Assembly: GCA_002690865.1 (NCBI GenBank)
Contig: NZGG01000031.1
Location: forward strand, 1-64,000
Reading direction: 5' to 3'
DNA length: 64,000 nucleotides
Source: Gammaproteobacteria bacterium
GTDB lineage: Bacteria; Pseudomonadota; Gammaproteobacteria; Pseudomonadales; Azotimanducaceae
A program made the position numbers and the translations under genes. The notes under the pieces were generated by a model. The model saw nothing but the letters and a program-made list of their open reading frames with translations, was not told the origin of the DNA and made no database searches. Below, in pieces: positions 1 to 8,132 of this stretch (its first letter is position 1; each line of letters begins with the position of its first letter).

Positions 1-233
1 CGACCAAGAAGAAGGTAGCGACCAAGAAGAAGGTAGCGACCAAGAAGAAGGTAGCGACCAAGAAGAAGGTAGCGACGAAGAAGAAGGTGGCGACGAAGAA
101 GAAGGTGGCGACGAAGAAGAAGGTGGCGACGAAGAAGAAGGTAGCGACGAAGAAGAAGGTAGCCCCGAAGAAGAAGGTAGCGACCAAGAAGAAGGTAGCG
201 ATCAAGAAGAAGGTAGCGACCAAGAAGCGTTAG
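1..233 (+). CDS. Lysine-rich repeat protein, C-terminal end only
   Basis: This is the 3' end of a gene that begins before the window. Frame 3 reads twelve complete T-K-K-K-V-A hexapeptides and ends T-K-K-R before a TAG at 231-233. Lysine-rich A/K/T/V tails of this kind occur on bacterial histone H1-like and AlgP-like proteins, where they bind nucleic acid without a fixed fold. Which protein carries this tail cannot be seen here. I chose frame 3 because the differences among units are mostly silent in it (acc/acg, gta/gtg, gcg/gcc), with only one Thr-to-Pro and one Thr-to-Ile change. The acidic frame-2 reading would instead take Q/E and S/G changes. The frame is fairly secure; the function is a guess. 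Confidence 0.6.
   Translation, partial: TKKKVATKKKVATKKKVATKKKVATKKKVATKKKVATKKKVATKKKVATKKKVAPKKKVATKKKVAIKKKVATKKR
3..230 (+). repeat. 18-bp tandem repeat, 12 full units plus a partial
   Basis: The 18-bp unit beginning accaagaagaag and ending gtagcg is repeated head to tail twelve times (3-218), followed by a shortened thirteenth unit. It continues off the left edge. Units 5-9 use acg for acc and units 5-7 use gtg for gta, which suggests block duplication inside the array. Because 18 is a multiple of three, copy-number change would not shift the reading frame. Confidence 0.95.
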
Positions 234-243
234 AAAATAGGGC

Positions 244-264
244 AAGCTCTCCTAACGAGGGCTT
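244..264. terminator. Possible weak hairpin between convergent genes
   Basis: Seven pairs (one G:U) can form between 244-250 (aagctct) and 258-264 (agggctt) around a 7-nt loop. It lies between the TAG of the lysine-rich gene and the stop of mobA on the other strand. There is no T-run after it on either side, so it is at best a weak terminator. Confidence 0.25.
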
Positions 265-295
265 AATCTACTTCTGTATTGTTCCAGCTCCTGTG

Positions 296-859
296 CTAAA
301 TGAGTTGAGATCCAGTATTGATATTTTTGAAAAGTTTTGATTCCGTAGAAAAGTCCACGGTACCCCTCGATTGCTGAGCAATCCATCCCTGCACAGACTT
401 TTTGTTGGATTTTAAATATTGGTCAATGGAGTTAAGGATTTTGGTTTTTGTGAGGAAGACTAAGCACTGCTCTCGGATACCATCATTGGGCACTACGATA
501 TCATTGTTTTCAATTTGAGCCTCGAGACGTGGGATGATATCTCTTGGTAAGAGCGGCATATCGCAGGGTGCAATAAAAACAAATGGGGTGCTTACATATT
601 TACTACAGCTAAGAATTCCCGTTAGAGGCCCTTGAAAACCTAGTTTGTAGTCCCTGTATGACGCATAGGGAAGGGATTGGTAATTTTTAGTATTTTCGCT
701 ATAGCTGAGTATTATTTCATCAACTTGAGGCTCAATGTTATCAATCACGTGTCTTATAAGGGGCTTTCCTCTATATGAAAGCCATGCTTTGTCTTTACCA
801 TTCATTCTGCGGGAAGCTCCTCCAGCTAGTATAATCCCGGTTATATTGGAGGTATTCAT
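296..859 (-). CDS. mobA: Molybdenum cofactor guanylyltransferase MobA
   Basis: MobA transfers GMP from GTP to molybdopterin-bound molybdenum, making the bis-MGD cofactor of DMSO-reductase-type enzymes in the cytoplasm. The nucleotide-binding signature LAGGASRRM is at residues 11-19, followed by G-K-D-K, and the metal-binding P-C-D-M-P motif is near residue 100. I chose the ATG at 859 because it places the signature at the usual distance from the N-terminus and gives 187 aa, close to the roughly 190 aa of the family. A longer frame up to 985 would overlap yoaA and adds a non-homologous leader. It is divergent from yoaA with only 32 bp between the starts. No other Mo-cofactor gene is nearby. 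Confidence 0.9.
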   Translation of the reverse strand: MNTSNITGIILAGGASRRMNGKDKAWLSYRGKPLIRHVIDNIEPQVDEIILSYSENTKNYQSLPYASYRDYKLGFQGPLTGILSCSKYVSTPFVFIAPCDMPLLPRDIIPRLEAQIENNDIVVPNDGIREQCLVFLTKTKILNSIDQYLKSNKKSVQGWIAQQSRGTVDFSTESKLFKNINTGSQLI

Positions 860-891
860 AGTTCGTTTTGCATATAAGGATTTAAGGTTTT

Positions 892-2787
892 TTGACTCAA
901 CTTTATCAGTACTTTGACAATGATGGTCTACTTGCGCAAGAAATTCCTCATTTTGTCGCACGTAAACAGCAACTAGATATGGCAAAAGCGATAGAAAAAT
1001 CAGTGTGCAATAAAGAAGTATCGTTTTATGAGGCAGGCACAGGAACAGGAAAGAGTTTTGCCTATCTGGTGCCCCTATTATTGTCAGGATTAAAGGTAAT
1101 AATATCTACTGGAACAAAGACACTTCAGGACCAGCTCTTCTTTCAGGATTTGCCACTAGTAGGAAAATTTTTTCCACTTCATAAAATTACAATTTTAAAA
1201 GGTAGGAGTAATTATCTTTGTTCGTATCGCCTTAATAAGTTCTTAAAAGTAAAGGCATCTAGCAACGAAACTTTAGCGCAACTTGTCAGAATTCGCGAAT
1301 GGTCATCAAAAACTATTTCTGGTGATTTAGCTGATGCTCCTCCCGTTGATGAATATGCGCTACCCCTAATTACGAGTACTAGAGAAAACTGTCTTTCTTC
1401 AAGTTGTCCGGACTTTGATACATGTGCGTTATATTCAGCGAGGAAAAAGGCTCAGGAATCTGATGTTATTGTTATAAATCATCATTTACTATTTGCCGAT
1501 CTTACACTGAAAGAAGATAGTCTCGGAAGTCTATTGCCGGAAATAGAAGCGATTGTTGTTGATGAAGCCCATCAAATCCCCGAGATTGCTAGGCAGTTTT
1601 TTGGTAGCTCTCTGAGCTCCAAACGGTTTGCTGATCTTATTAGAGATTTGAGGTGCGAAATATCACTGCTGGGAAATGACGACTCTAATTTGGGTAATTT
1701 CATCTCTCTTCTCGAAGTGGAAAGTGTAGGAATGCTGCGAAAAGTCTTGGCTAAAAATATTGAATATGAGGAGTGGCTTAGAGATGGTGGCCAATCTATT
1801 ATTGAAAAGATCAATCATATGCTCTCTGAGTTAGTTCTAGCGCTGAGAGAAGTTTCTGATCGCAGTGAGGGGATGAAAAATATAGCTAATCGTGCAGACC
1901 AACTTTCCAACGACTTTCGTGATCTCACTGAAGATTCCGAATTAGTAGATTCTGTCCGTTGGATTGATAAGGCCCAGACGAGTTTCACTATACATCTATC
2001 TCCAATAGACATCTCACAAACTATTGGGGGTTTGTTTTCTGATGCGGCATGGATTTTTTGTTCCGCTACACTAAGTATAAATGGAAGCTTCAGTCACATC
2101 CAAAGTGCTCTAGGTGTTCAAAATGCAGTAGGTAAAGTATTTACGAGTCCTTTTGATTTTCATAGTCAGGTTAAGGCTTATTTACCAGAAAATCTACCAG
2201 AGCCTGGTACGGATGCACACACGCACTTCCTAATAGATTGTATTCTACCCATTTTAAGCAGTAATTTAGGCCGAACATTTTTTCTATGTACTAGTTACAG
2301 AGCGATAAATATCGTAAAAGAGCGTCTGGCTGGCTCTTTCTCAATACTTGTTCAAGGCGATTTGCCAAGGTATGAATTATTATTAAGATTTCGCCAAACA
2401 CCGAGAACCATTTTGCTCGCAACTCATAGTTTTTGGCAGGGTGTCGATGTGAAAGGCGCTAATTTAACGTGCGTGGTAATTGATAAGTTACCATTTTCTA
2501 GTCCCGAAGAACCGCTAGTGCGAGCAACAATGCGGGCAGTAAATAAAAGGGGAGGTAATGGTTTTGTGGATTATTTGTTGCCACAGGCTATTATTAAATT
2601 GAATCAAGGCTTTGGGAGATTAATTAGGGCCGAGACTGATCGAGGGTTATTTATTCTAGGAGATCCTAGAATCAGAACTCGTAGTTATGGTGACTTGGTT
2701 ATATCAAGTTTGCCGGATATGGAATGGATTGAAACAGATGGTGCATGCAAATACCTTGGCGAGATTAGTGAACGTCCTAGCAATTGA
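892..2787 (+). CDS. yoaA: DinG/YoaA-family Fe-S DNA helicase
   Basis: This is an XPD-like superfamily 2 helicase that unwinds DNA 5'-3' in repair. Walker A (AGTGTGKS) is at 48-55 and the DEAH box at 224-227. Four cysteines at 110, 167, 172 and 178 are placed to hold a 4Fe-4S cluster. The C-terminal helicase motif VI (QGFGRLIR) is present. At 631 aa it matches YoaA rather than the longer DinG. The start is TTG at 892 with an AGG about five bases upstream; no in-frame ATG fits. Its last 20 bp overlap tsaB, the yoaA-tsaB neighbour pair seen in other gammaproteobacteria, so the two are probably co-transcribed. Confidence 0.92.
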   Translation: MTQLYQYFDNDGLLAQEIPHFVARKQQLDMAKAIEKSVCNKEVSFYEAGTGTGKSFAYLVPLLLSGLKVIISTGTKTLQDQLFFQDLPLVGKFFPLHKITILKGRSNYLCSYRLNKFLKVKASSNETLAQLVRIREWSSKTISGDLADAPPVDEYALPLITSTRENCLSSSCPDFDTCALYSARKKAQESDVIVINHHLLFADLTLKEDSLGSLLPEIEAIVVDEAHQIPEIARQFFGSSLSSKRFADLIRDLRCEISLLGNDDSNLGNFISLLEVESVGMLRKVLAKNIEYEEWLRDGGQSIIEKINHMLSELVLALREVSDRSEGMKNIANRADQLSNDFRDLTEDSELVDSVRWIDKAQTSFTIHLSPIDISQTIGGLFSDAAWIFCSATLSINGSFSHIQSALGVQNAVGKVFTSPFDFHSQVKAYLPENLPEPGTDAHTHFLIDCILPILSSNLGRTFFLCTSYRAINIVKERLAGSFSILVQGDLPRYELLLRFRQTPRTILLATHSFWQGVDVKGANLTCVVIDKLPFSSPEEPLVRATMRAVNKRGGNGFVDYLLPQAIIKLNQGFGRLIRAETDRGLFILGDPRIRTRSYGDLVISSLPDMEWIETDGACKYLGEISERPSN

Positions 2788-3448
2788 TACATCCTCAGCT
2801 GCTTGTATTCTTGGACTGCAGTTAGGGGAAGATATATTTACTGATATTCGTGTCTCAGAAAGGTCGCATAGTCGAGATATTCTTCCTGCAATAAGTAAAC
2901 TTCTCGAAGAAAACAGTCTTCCATTTGATCAACTTGATTATATTATTTTTGGCGAGGGTCCTGGTTCATTTACTGGTCTTCGCATAGCAGTTGGAGTGGT
3001 ACAGGGGCTTGCGTATGGACTAGGTATACCAGTTGTACCAGTATCTTCGCTCGCCTGTTTAGCTCAAGCTTCTTACCAACAGTGTGGTAACAAGTGCAAC
3101 GTGGTGGCACTTCATGCTCGAAAAGAAGAAGTTTATCTTGGGGTTTATGAGATAGAAGACCATATCGCAAAGCCAAAAATGAGTGAAAGAGTCCTTGATG
3201 TAAATGATAAGGCTTTTGATTTAATTGGCGATTGGATTGGTGTAGGTGATGGCTGGATTTTGCGTGAAAAGCTTGAAAAATCTCTTAATATAGAGATGCG
3301 AGGTATCGAGCATAATATTCATCTCCAACCAAAGGCACTGCTCAGTCTTGGTATTGCATCTTTTAAAAGTGGTCGTTTTACAGATGCGCTTAGTGCGAGA
3401 CCAAAATATTTGAGGGAGCACATTGTTTCTCAAGATGTTCGAAAATGA
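2768..3448 (+). CDS. tsaB: tRNA t6A biosynthesis protein TsaB
   Basis: TsaB is the scaffold subunit of the TsaB-TsaD-TsaE complex that makes N6-threonylcarbamoyladenosine at position 37 of ANN-decoding tRNAs. The ASKHA-fold N-terminus (LAIDTSSAAC) and the GPGSFTGLR loop are present. I chose the GTG at 2768 because the product then starts V-N-V-L-A-I-D-T-S, as in the family, and gives 226 aa (E. coli 231). The frame can be extended to 2687, but that part lies wholly inside yoaA and is not conserved in type. It overlaps yoaA by 20 bp and rsmJ by 4 bp (ATGA). Confidence 0.92.
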   Translation: MNVLAIDTSSAACILGLQLGEDIFTDIRVSERSHSRDILPAISKLLEENSLPFDQLDYIIFGEGPGSFTGLRIAVGVVQGLAYGLGIPVVPVSSLACLAQASYQQCGNKCNVVALHARKEEVYLGVYEIEDHIAKPKMSERVLDVNDKAFDLIGDWIGVGDGWILREKLEKSLNIEMRGIEHNIHLQPKALLSLGIASFKSGRFTDALSARPKYLREHIVSQDVRK

Positions 3449-4089
3449 GTCGTTTTGTATTGGAACAGTCTAAGGAAGGACTTCATCTCGCGGACACTTT
3501 CGTCCGACAACATCCTTTATTAATAGATTTTTCCTCGGGCCAATTTAATCATCGGCTTAGGAAAGTAGCTATCAAACGAGAGTTTATTGCGCGCGCTGTC
3601 GGCATAAAACAAGGTACTACTGTGCTAGATTGTACAGCGGGGCTTGGCCGAGATGCCTTCCTTCTTGCGTCGCTAGGTTGCCAGGTGACAATGATTGAGA
3701 GATCGACTGTCGTTGCATTGCTCTTAGAAGATGCACTTAGTCGTGCTTTAAGAGATCCTGATTTGAGTGATATCGCAATGCGAATCAATCTGCTTGTTTT
3801 GGATTCTCGGCGCTACCTAAGTAATATGATCGAAGTTCCTGATACAATTATTTTAGATCCAATGTTTTCGGACAGAAAAAAAAGTGCGAATGCTAAGGGG
3901 GAAATGCAAATTCTGCAGCGTTTTCTCGGAAGGGATATGGGTATTATTGAGTTGTTTGAGTCAGCGATGAATACCCAATGTCGTCGAGTGGTAATAAAGA
4001 GATCCGTACATGACAAGTTGAAATTGCCAAGGGAAGCCACCAATGTTTTAACGGGTTCATCAATTCGCTTCGATATTTTTTTACGGTAA
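3445..4089 (+). CDS. rsmJ: 16S rRNA (guanine-1516-N2) methyltransferase RsmJ
   Basis: RsmJ (YhiQ) methylates G1516 of 16S rRNA using SAM. The family signature DCTAGLGRDAFLLASLGC is near residues 62-79. The characteristic D-P-M-F-x-x-R-K-K-S-A segment followed by K-x-E-M is near 132-150. At 214 aa it is somewhat shorter than the roughly 250-aa enterobacterial protein, mostly at the N-terminus. The start overlaps the tsaB stop in an ATGA, so it is probably translationally coupled as the last gene of yoaA-tsaB-rsmJ. It converges on gspD across 71 bp with no strong hairpin. Confidence 0.9.
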   Translation: MSRFVLEQSKEGLHLADTFVRQHPLLIDFSSGQFNHRLRKVAIKREFIARAVGIKQGTTVLDCTAGLGRDAFLLASLGCQVTMIERSTVVALLLEDALSRALRDPDLSDIAMRINLLVLDSRRYLSNMIEVPDTIILDPMFSDRKKSANAKGEMQILQRFLGRDMGIIELFESAMNTQCRRVVIKRSVHDKLKLPREATNVLTGSSIRFDIFLR

Positions 4090-4160
4090 TAGCTTTAGAT
4101 GCAGAGTATGAAAGAGTGATAATAGAATGAAAGCCTAAATGAGTTTAGTCAGTAAACATT

Positions 4161-6029
4161 TCACCAAGCATTTCCATTAAATAACTCCGATATTTCCGAG
4201 CCTGAACCCTTTCCTTGTATTTCAATCTCATATAATTTTGAGTACTTCTGCTCGGTAATTGAGGCGATATCTGATTTTGTACTAAGTACAGTTGGTCTTA
4301 GGAAAACTAACAGATTTTGTTTCTCATATGAATCTGTCTCACTGCTAAATAACTTACCTAGTCCTGGCAGTTTTCCAAGAATAGGAACTCCTGATCGATT
4401 TTTCGAAAGTTTATCCCGAGTAAGGCCACCAAGAATGATTACTTCTCCATCATCTACTAGAACTGTTGTGTTAATCGTTCGCTTGCTTGTAATAATATCA
4501 GCCGCGGCTTCCTCTCCAATCGCCTGCAGACTACTTTCTTCTACTTCGGATACCTCTTGATGAATCTCTAGTCGGATCAACTCGCCTTCGTGAATATGTG
4601 GCGTTACCTCTAGGGTTAGTCCAACGTCTTCTCGTTGAATAGTAGTAAATGGATTGTTTTGGTTCCCTGTTAAACTAGAGCCGGTCCTAAAGGGTACATT
4701 TTGGCCTACAACGATTTTTGCTTTTTCATTATCCATTGTCGTAATACTTGGAGTGGATAATAGATTTGCATTTCTGTTCGTCGCTAATGCACGAATGATC
4801 AAGGCAAAGCTCGTAGATGTCTCAGATAATCGTCCACCACCGATTAGAGGCGCTTTACCGAGATCCGTCAAAGCTGGCGTCTGAGTTGCGATTGACTGCA
4901 ATATATTAGCTAAACTACCATTCGGCGCAGTTAGACCCAAAGGCAGATTAGTGTTTGATTTGTCACCTATGAATAACTCAGAGCCTAGTTGATGCTCAAA
5001 ATCAGTCGTTACCTCTACTATTGCCGCTTCTATAAGTACCTGCAGTCGACGGACATCAAGATCATTAATTATTGATTTCAATTCTATCATTGCCGATGGT
5101 TTAGCCCTGATAACAAGGGCGTTAAGGGAAAGGTCTGCTTGAATGTTAGTTCTTACTTTCTGACTATTAGCCCCCCCCTCTTCCGTCTCATCTGATATGA
5201 GATTAGATAAGAGCTCGGCCATTTTCCCTGCATCAGAATGAGCTAAACGTAATACCTGCACGGTACCTGTTCTATTTGCCGGCACATCTAAGCTTCGAAC
5301 CAGATTTGAGACTCTCTGGACTGTATCTTTTTCTCCCTTTACAACTAGACTATTTGTGCGTTCGCTAGCTACGATAGTAACTTTATTCGGTCCTTTTGCC
5401 CCTTTGCCGATTTCATCCGGCGCTAGCTGTTCTAATAAGATTATCATGTCTTCGACCCAAGCTTCTCTTAGGTCAATTATTTCAATAAATTTTTGATCTG
5501 AGACGTCGATTCTTCTAACGATTTTTTCGAGACGATTAATATTGCTCGCATAGTCACTAATTAATAGTACATTCGGCACTTCTAACCCGGCAACATGGCC
5601 GTGTTGGGGAATTAGAGGTCGTAATATTTTTACTAGTTCTTGGGCAGGGGCGTTAGTTACCGGAACTACCCGAGTTATCAGTTCTTCAGTATTTGCTTTT
5701 TCGAAATCAAAAGGGTTTCCGCTTTGTTTTGCTAAAACCTGTTGTACAATTTTCGTAGTACTGCCAGCTGGTACAGCGGCGAAACCATGGACACGAAGCA
5801 CACTTAAAAACAACTCATAAACACCTTCTGTATCCATGGGAGTACTAGAGATTACTGTTACATTGCCTTTAATTCTAGGATCGACAACGAAGCTTCTTCC
5901 TGATATCTCGGATACCTGAGCGATGAATTCTCTTAGGTCTGTATTGCGCAGATTAATTTTCCATTCATTTTGTTCCGCAAGAGAAATGTTGGTGCCAAGG
6001 AGTAGGCTAAACAGTAAAAAAGTTCTCAT
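4161..6029 (-). CDS. gspD: Type II secretion system secretin GspD
   Basis: GspD forms the outer-membrane channel of the type II secretion system. After a signal peptide ending I-S-L-A comes the N0 domain (WKINLRNTDLREF), N1-N3 repeats, and the secretin domain with V-P-F-R-T-G-S and the VDDGEVIILGGL-to-P-x-L-G-x-L-F-S region. The chain ends about 40 residues after the conserved R-P-T-V-L, so there is little room for a pilotin-binding S-domain. I chose the ATG at 6029 because it has GGAG five bases upstream; an ATG at 6047 overlaps the gspC stop but has no ribosome site. It follows gspN and gspC; the remaining gsp genes are not in the window. Confidence 0.93.
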   Translation of the reverse strand: MRTFLLFSLLLGTNISLAEQNEWKINLRNTDLREFIAQVSEISGRSFVVDPRIKGNVTVISSTPMDTEGVYELFLSVLRVHGFAAVPAGSTTKIVQQVLAKQSGNPFDFEKANTEELITRVVPVTNAPAQELVKILRPLIPQHGHVAGLEVPNVLLISDYASNINRLEKIVRRIDVSDQKFIEIIDLREAWVEDMIILLEQLAPDEIGKGAKGPNKVTIVASERTNSLVVKGEKDTVQRVSNLVRSLDVPANRTGTVQVLRLAHSDAGKMAELLSNLISDETEEGGANSQKVRTNIQADLSLNALVIRAKPSAMIELKSIINDLDVRRLQVLIEAAIVEVTTDFEHQLGSELFIGDKSNTNLPLGLTAPNGSLANILQSIATQTPALTDLGKAPLIGGGRLSETSTSFALIIRALATNRNANLLSTPSITTMDNEKAKIVVGQNVPFRTGSSLTGNQNNPFTTIQREDVGLTLEVTPHIHEGELIRLEIHQEVSEVEESSLQAIGEEAAADIITSKRTINTTVLVDDGEVIILGGLTRDKLSKNRSGVPILGKLPGLGKLFSSETDSYEKQNLLVFLRPTVLSTKSDIASITEQKYSKLYEIEIQGKGSGSEISELFNGNAW

Positions 6030-6043
6030 AGAATCTCCTAACC

Positions 6044-6982
6044 TCATGGGATTGGAACCGTGAGGAAAAGCCTCTTGGTCCCCCTCTTTATCTCAATACG
6101 TGCTCGTTTTTGTGCTAAAGCCTGTGCCAAAGCAGCAGCATCCATTGCTGCCTCTCCTAATGCGATACCATTAACAGACATAATGACATCACCATTCTTT
6201 AGTCCTGCCTGAACAAGTGTTTTATCTGCAGAATCTAATTTATAACCCTTTGTATTATTTTCCTCAACCAAGTTTATGCCTATCCGAGCAAATGCTTCTG
6301 AGGGATTAATAGTAACTTTATCATCGCGCGGGTTGATCAACTCTAGTAATACTTCCTTTGGTGAATTTGCTAATTGGGCTGAGTTTTCTTTTATTTCGTT
6401 GCTTTCGTTTAAAATCATGTTTTCCGTGATTTGTTTGTTGTTAATTACTTCACTTTGAATCGGCGCTATGTCTTGTCTGTCTCGTACATTTTTAATACTC
6501 GTACTAAAGTTACCCTCACTAAACATTAGCTTCTCTAACCTAGAACCTCGTTTTATAAGGATAAAATTCTCGTATACAGAATCTAATATGGCGTCTCCAG
6601 GTAGTCGTTCGCCGATACGGTATAATTTACCATCATTGCCTTTTTGTGCGACCACGGCACTAGAATCCCTTACTTTCCCTGATTTGAAAACGCCTAACAA
6701 ATCGAGGGCGAGTCGCGTACTCGGGGCATCAATGCGTTTTGATAGTCCTTCCTTGCCTTTCGCTCCAAATAGGTTTAGTTCAGAAAAATTGATAGTCTCG
6801 GAAGGAATAACATTAGCTTTTATCATTTTTGTTTGATTCGGAGAGCTTATTGGATTCGTGTTTTCCATGATAAAGAAAATCGTGTCTACAAAAACCATCA
6901 TCATACAAACGACTAATAGCATTGACAGGATCGTTGCTAGTCGTTGCTGATTGTTTTTCCAAAAGTCGGCTAATTTATCCAA
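6044..6982 (-). CDS. gspC: Type II secretion system inner-membrane protein GspC
   Basis: GspC links the inner-membrane platform to the secretin. It has a short cytoplasmic N-terminus and one membrane segment at about 15-40. The periplasmic homology region contains L-L-G-V-F and a Y-R-I-G-E-R-L-P-G segment (about 93-160). A linker rich in Asn, Glu and Ser follows, then a C-terminal PDZ domain from about 225 (A-G-L-K-N-G-D-V-I, final strand at 305-312). The start is TTG with only a weak AAGAG upstream. The gene ends 14 bp before the likely gspD start and follows gspN after a 59-bp gap. Confidence 0.9.
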   Translation of the reverse strand: MDKLADFWKNNQQRLATILSMLLVVCMMMVFVDTIFFIMENTNPISSPNQTKMIKANVIPSETINFSELNLFGAKGKEGLSKRIDAPSTRLALDLLGVFKSGKVRDSSAVVAQKGNDGKLYRIGERLPGDAILDSVYENFILIKRGSRLEKLMFSEGNFSTSIKNVRDRQDIAPIQSEVINNKQITENMILNESNEIKENSAQLANSPKEVLLELINPRDDKVTINPSEAFARIGINLVEENNTKGYKLDSADKTLVQAGLKNGDVIMSVNGIALGEAAMDAAALAQALAQKRARIEIKRGTKRLFLTVPIP

Positions 6983-7041
6983 GCTGAATCAGTGCTCTTC
7001 GATCTTAGTTACCTTATCAAGGATGGATAAGGCTTGCTACA

Positions 7042-7788
7042 TTACAAAATCTTCTCTTCGACAGTGACAATCACAGTATCTGGATCGAAGTTTTCTCCTC
7101 CAAGAAGGCCAGCCAAAGACAAAAAACGTTGATTAAATCTCAAAGATACCCAACCATCACGTTGTAAATGGATGGAAAACATGCTTTTACTCTCATTGTA
7201 CACATAAAGAATTAATTTTTGTTCTTTTACGGTAAATACTCCCTTCAAGGGTGGCAAATTGACCGATTGCCTACCGTTTCCTGTTTGATACATGATCTTG
7301 CCGCCTGTCCAATCAATGGCTCCTGAGGCAAGAGAGAACCAGGCCTTATCGACGGTTAAGTTTATATCCTTTAATTCAAAAGTGCCGGACATAATTATCC
7401 CATGATTTTTACCAACTTGGTTAATATATGTACTATCTATCTTCCCTTGTAAACCTAGAAATTTTGCTTGATATCCATTTGCAAACAACTGGCCAGTCAA
7501 CTCGTGGCTTTCTCCAGATGCTATAAAAGTAAGGTCTGCACTGCCCTCAAGTATTGAATTGGGTGCTAATTTCCAATTAATTTTTGAATTTGGAAAGTTA
7601 CGGTATTGAACGTCTGCGGAGCCGTTCCATACGCTTCCAGTAATCTGAAAAATGCTTGTATCGGGTATTTGAGCTATATCATCTTGAAAAAATTTGAACG
7701 CCAAGCTTGCTGGTGCGAAGACGCTTAAAAAAATGAGGAAGCTGATTAATGCTGTTATCCCATAGAGAAAAACCTGGTTTCTTACCAT
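7042..7788 (-). CDS. gspN: Type II secretion system protein GspN
   Basis: GspN is an accessory inner-membrane protein of some type II secretion systems with a largely periplasmic body. One N-terminal membrane segment (about 5-25) is followed by GspN-type features: G-S-V-W-N-G-S-A near 55 and a repeated beta-rich body containing L-x-G-x-G/I-D segments. I chose the ATG at 7788, which overlaps the upstream stop codon by 7 bp and removes a short charged leader; the frame can start at 7827. The product is 248 aa. Gene order N-C-D differs from the usual C-to-N order of a complete gsp operon. Confidence 0.85.
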   Translation of the reverse strand: MVRNQVFLYGITALISFLIFLSVFAPASLAFKFFQDDIAQIPDTSIFQITGSVWNGSADVQYRNFPNSKINWKLAPNSILEGSADLTFIASGESHELTGQLFANGYQAKFLGLQGKIDSTYINQVGKNHGIIMSGTFELKDINLTVDKAWFSLASGAIDWTGGKIMYQTGNGRQSVNLPPLKGVFTVKEQKLILYVYNESKSMFSIHLQRDGWVSLRFNQRFLSLAGLLGGENFDPDTVIVTVEEKIL

Positions 7789-8132
7789 GAGACTGGAGTT
7801 TCTCCGTTTTGATCGACTTGGAGCCACTCAAAGCTATGGTCGGAGTTCGGTAATGCATTGCACCTTACTTCCTTTTTAAGATGTTTGTATGCCTCTTTCG
7901 CACAGTCGAGGTCTGTAGTCCAAGGGGTCTCGCTTGACTTAAACCATATTGAAGTATAACCGCCTTTTGCCGCATTTGGGACGATGAGACACTCTATATC
8001 TTTGTCCTCTCGCGTAAGTACTAGGTGTGGAAAGCTTTCTTTTACTTCGAAGTAATTGCAAAGCCAAGATATTAAGGCTTCATATGTCACATCCCTGAGG
8101 TAGATTTCAATATCCGTGAAATAATTAGTCAT
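7782..8132 (-). CDS. Uncharacterised 116-aa protein between dapE and gspN
   Basis: I do not recognise this family. It is a small soluble-looking protein of mixed alpha/beta composition with no signal peptide or membrane segment, and several tryptophans (W24, a W-F-K pair near 83, a W near 91 and a terminal S-W). Its ATG directly abuts the dapE TAA, and its own TAA overlaps the gspN start. It is therefore almost certainly translated from the same message, and its frame is well supported by context. Whether it belongs functionally with lysine synthesis or with secretion cannot be told. Confidence 0.75.
   Translation of the reverse strand: MTNYFTDIEIYLRDVTYEALISWLCNYFEVKESFPHLVLTREDKDIECLIVPNAAKGGYTSIWFKSSETPWTTDLDCAKEAYKHLKKEVRCNALPNSDHSFEWLQVDQNGETPVSW

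Noticed and set aside
1-233. CRISPR-like array at the left edge
   Set aside because: The 18-bp units are directly abutting with no spacers and encode a simple peptide repeat.
2-340. Acidic repeat ORF (D-Q/E-E-E-G-S) in frame 2 across the left-edge array
   Set aside because: Unit-to-unit differences change residues in this frame but are mostly silent in frame 3, and it runs into the 3' end of mobA.
860-985. Longer N-terminus for mobA
   Set aside because: It overlaps the yoaA start and places the LAGGxSRRM motif far from the N-terminus, unlike the family.
4090-4160. Bidirectional terminator between rsmJ and gspD
   Set aside because: Only a 5-bp A/T stem (ctaaa/tttag) is present; not convincing.
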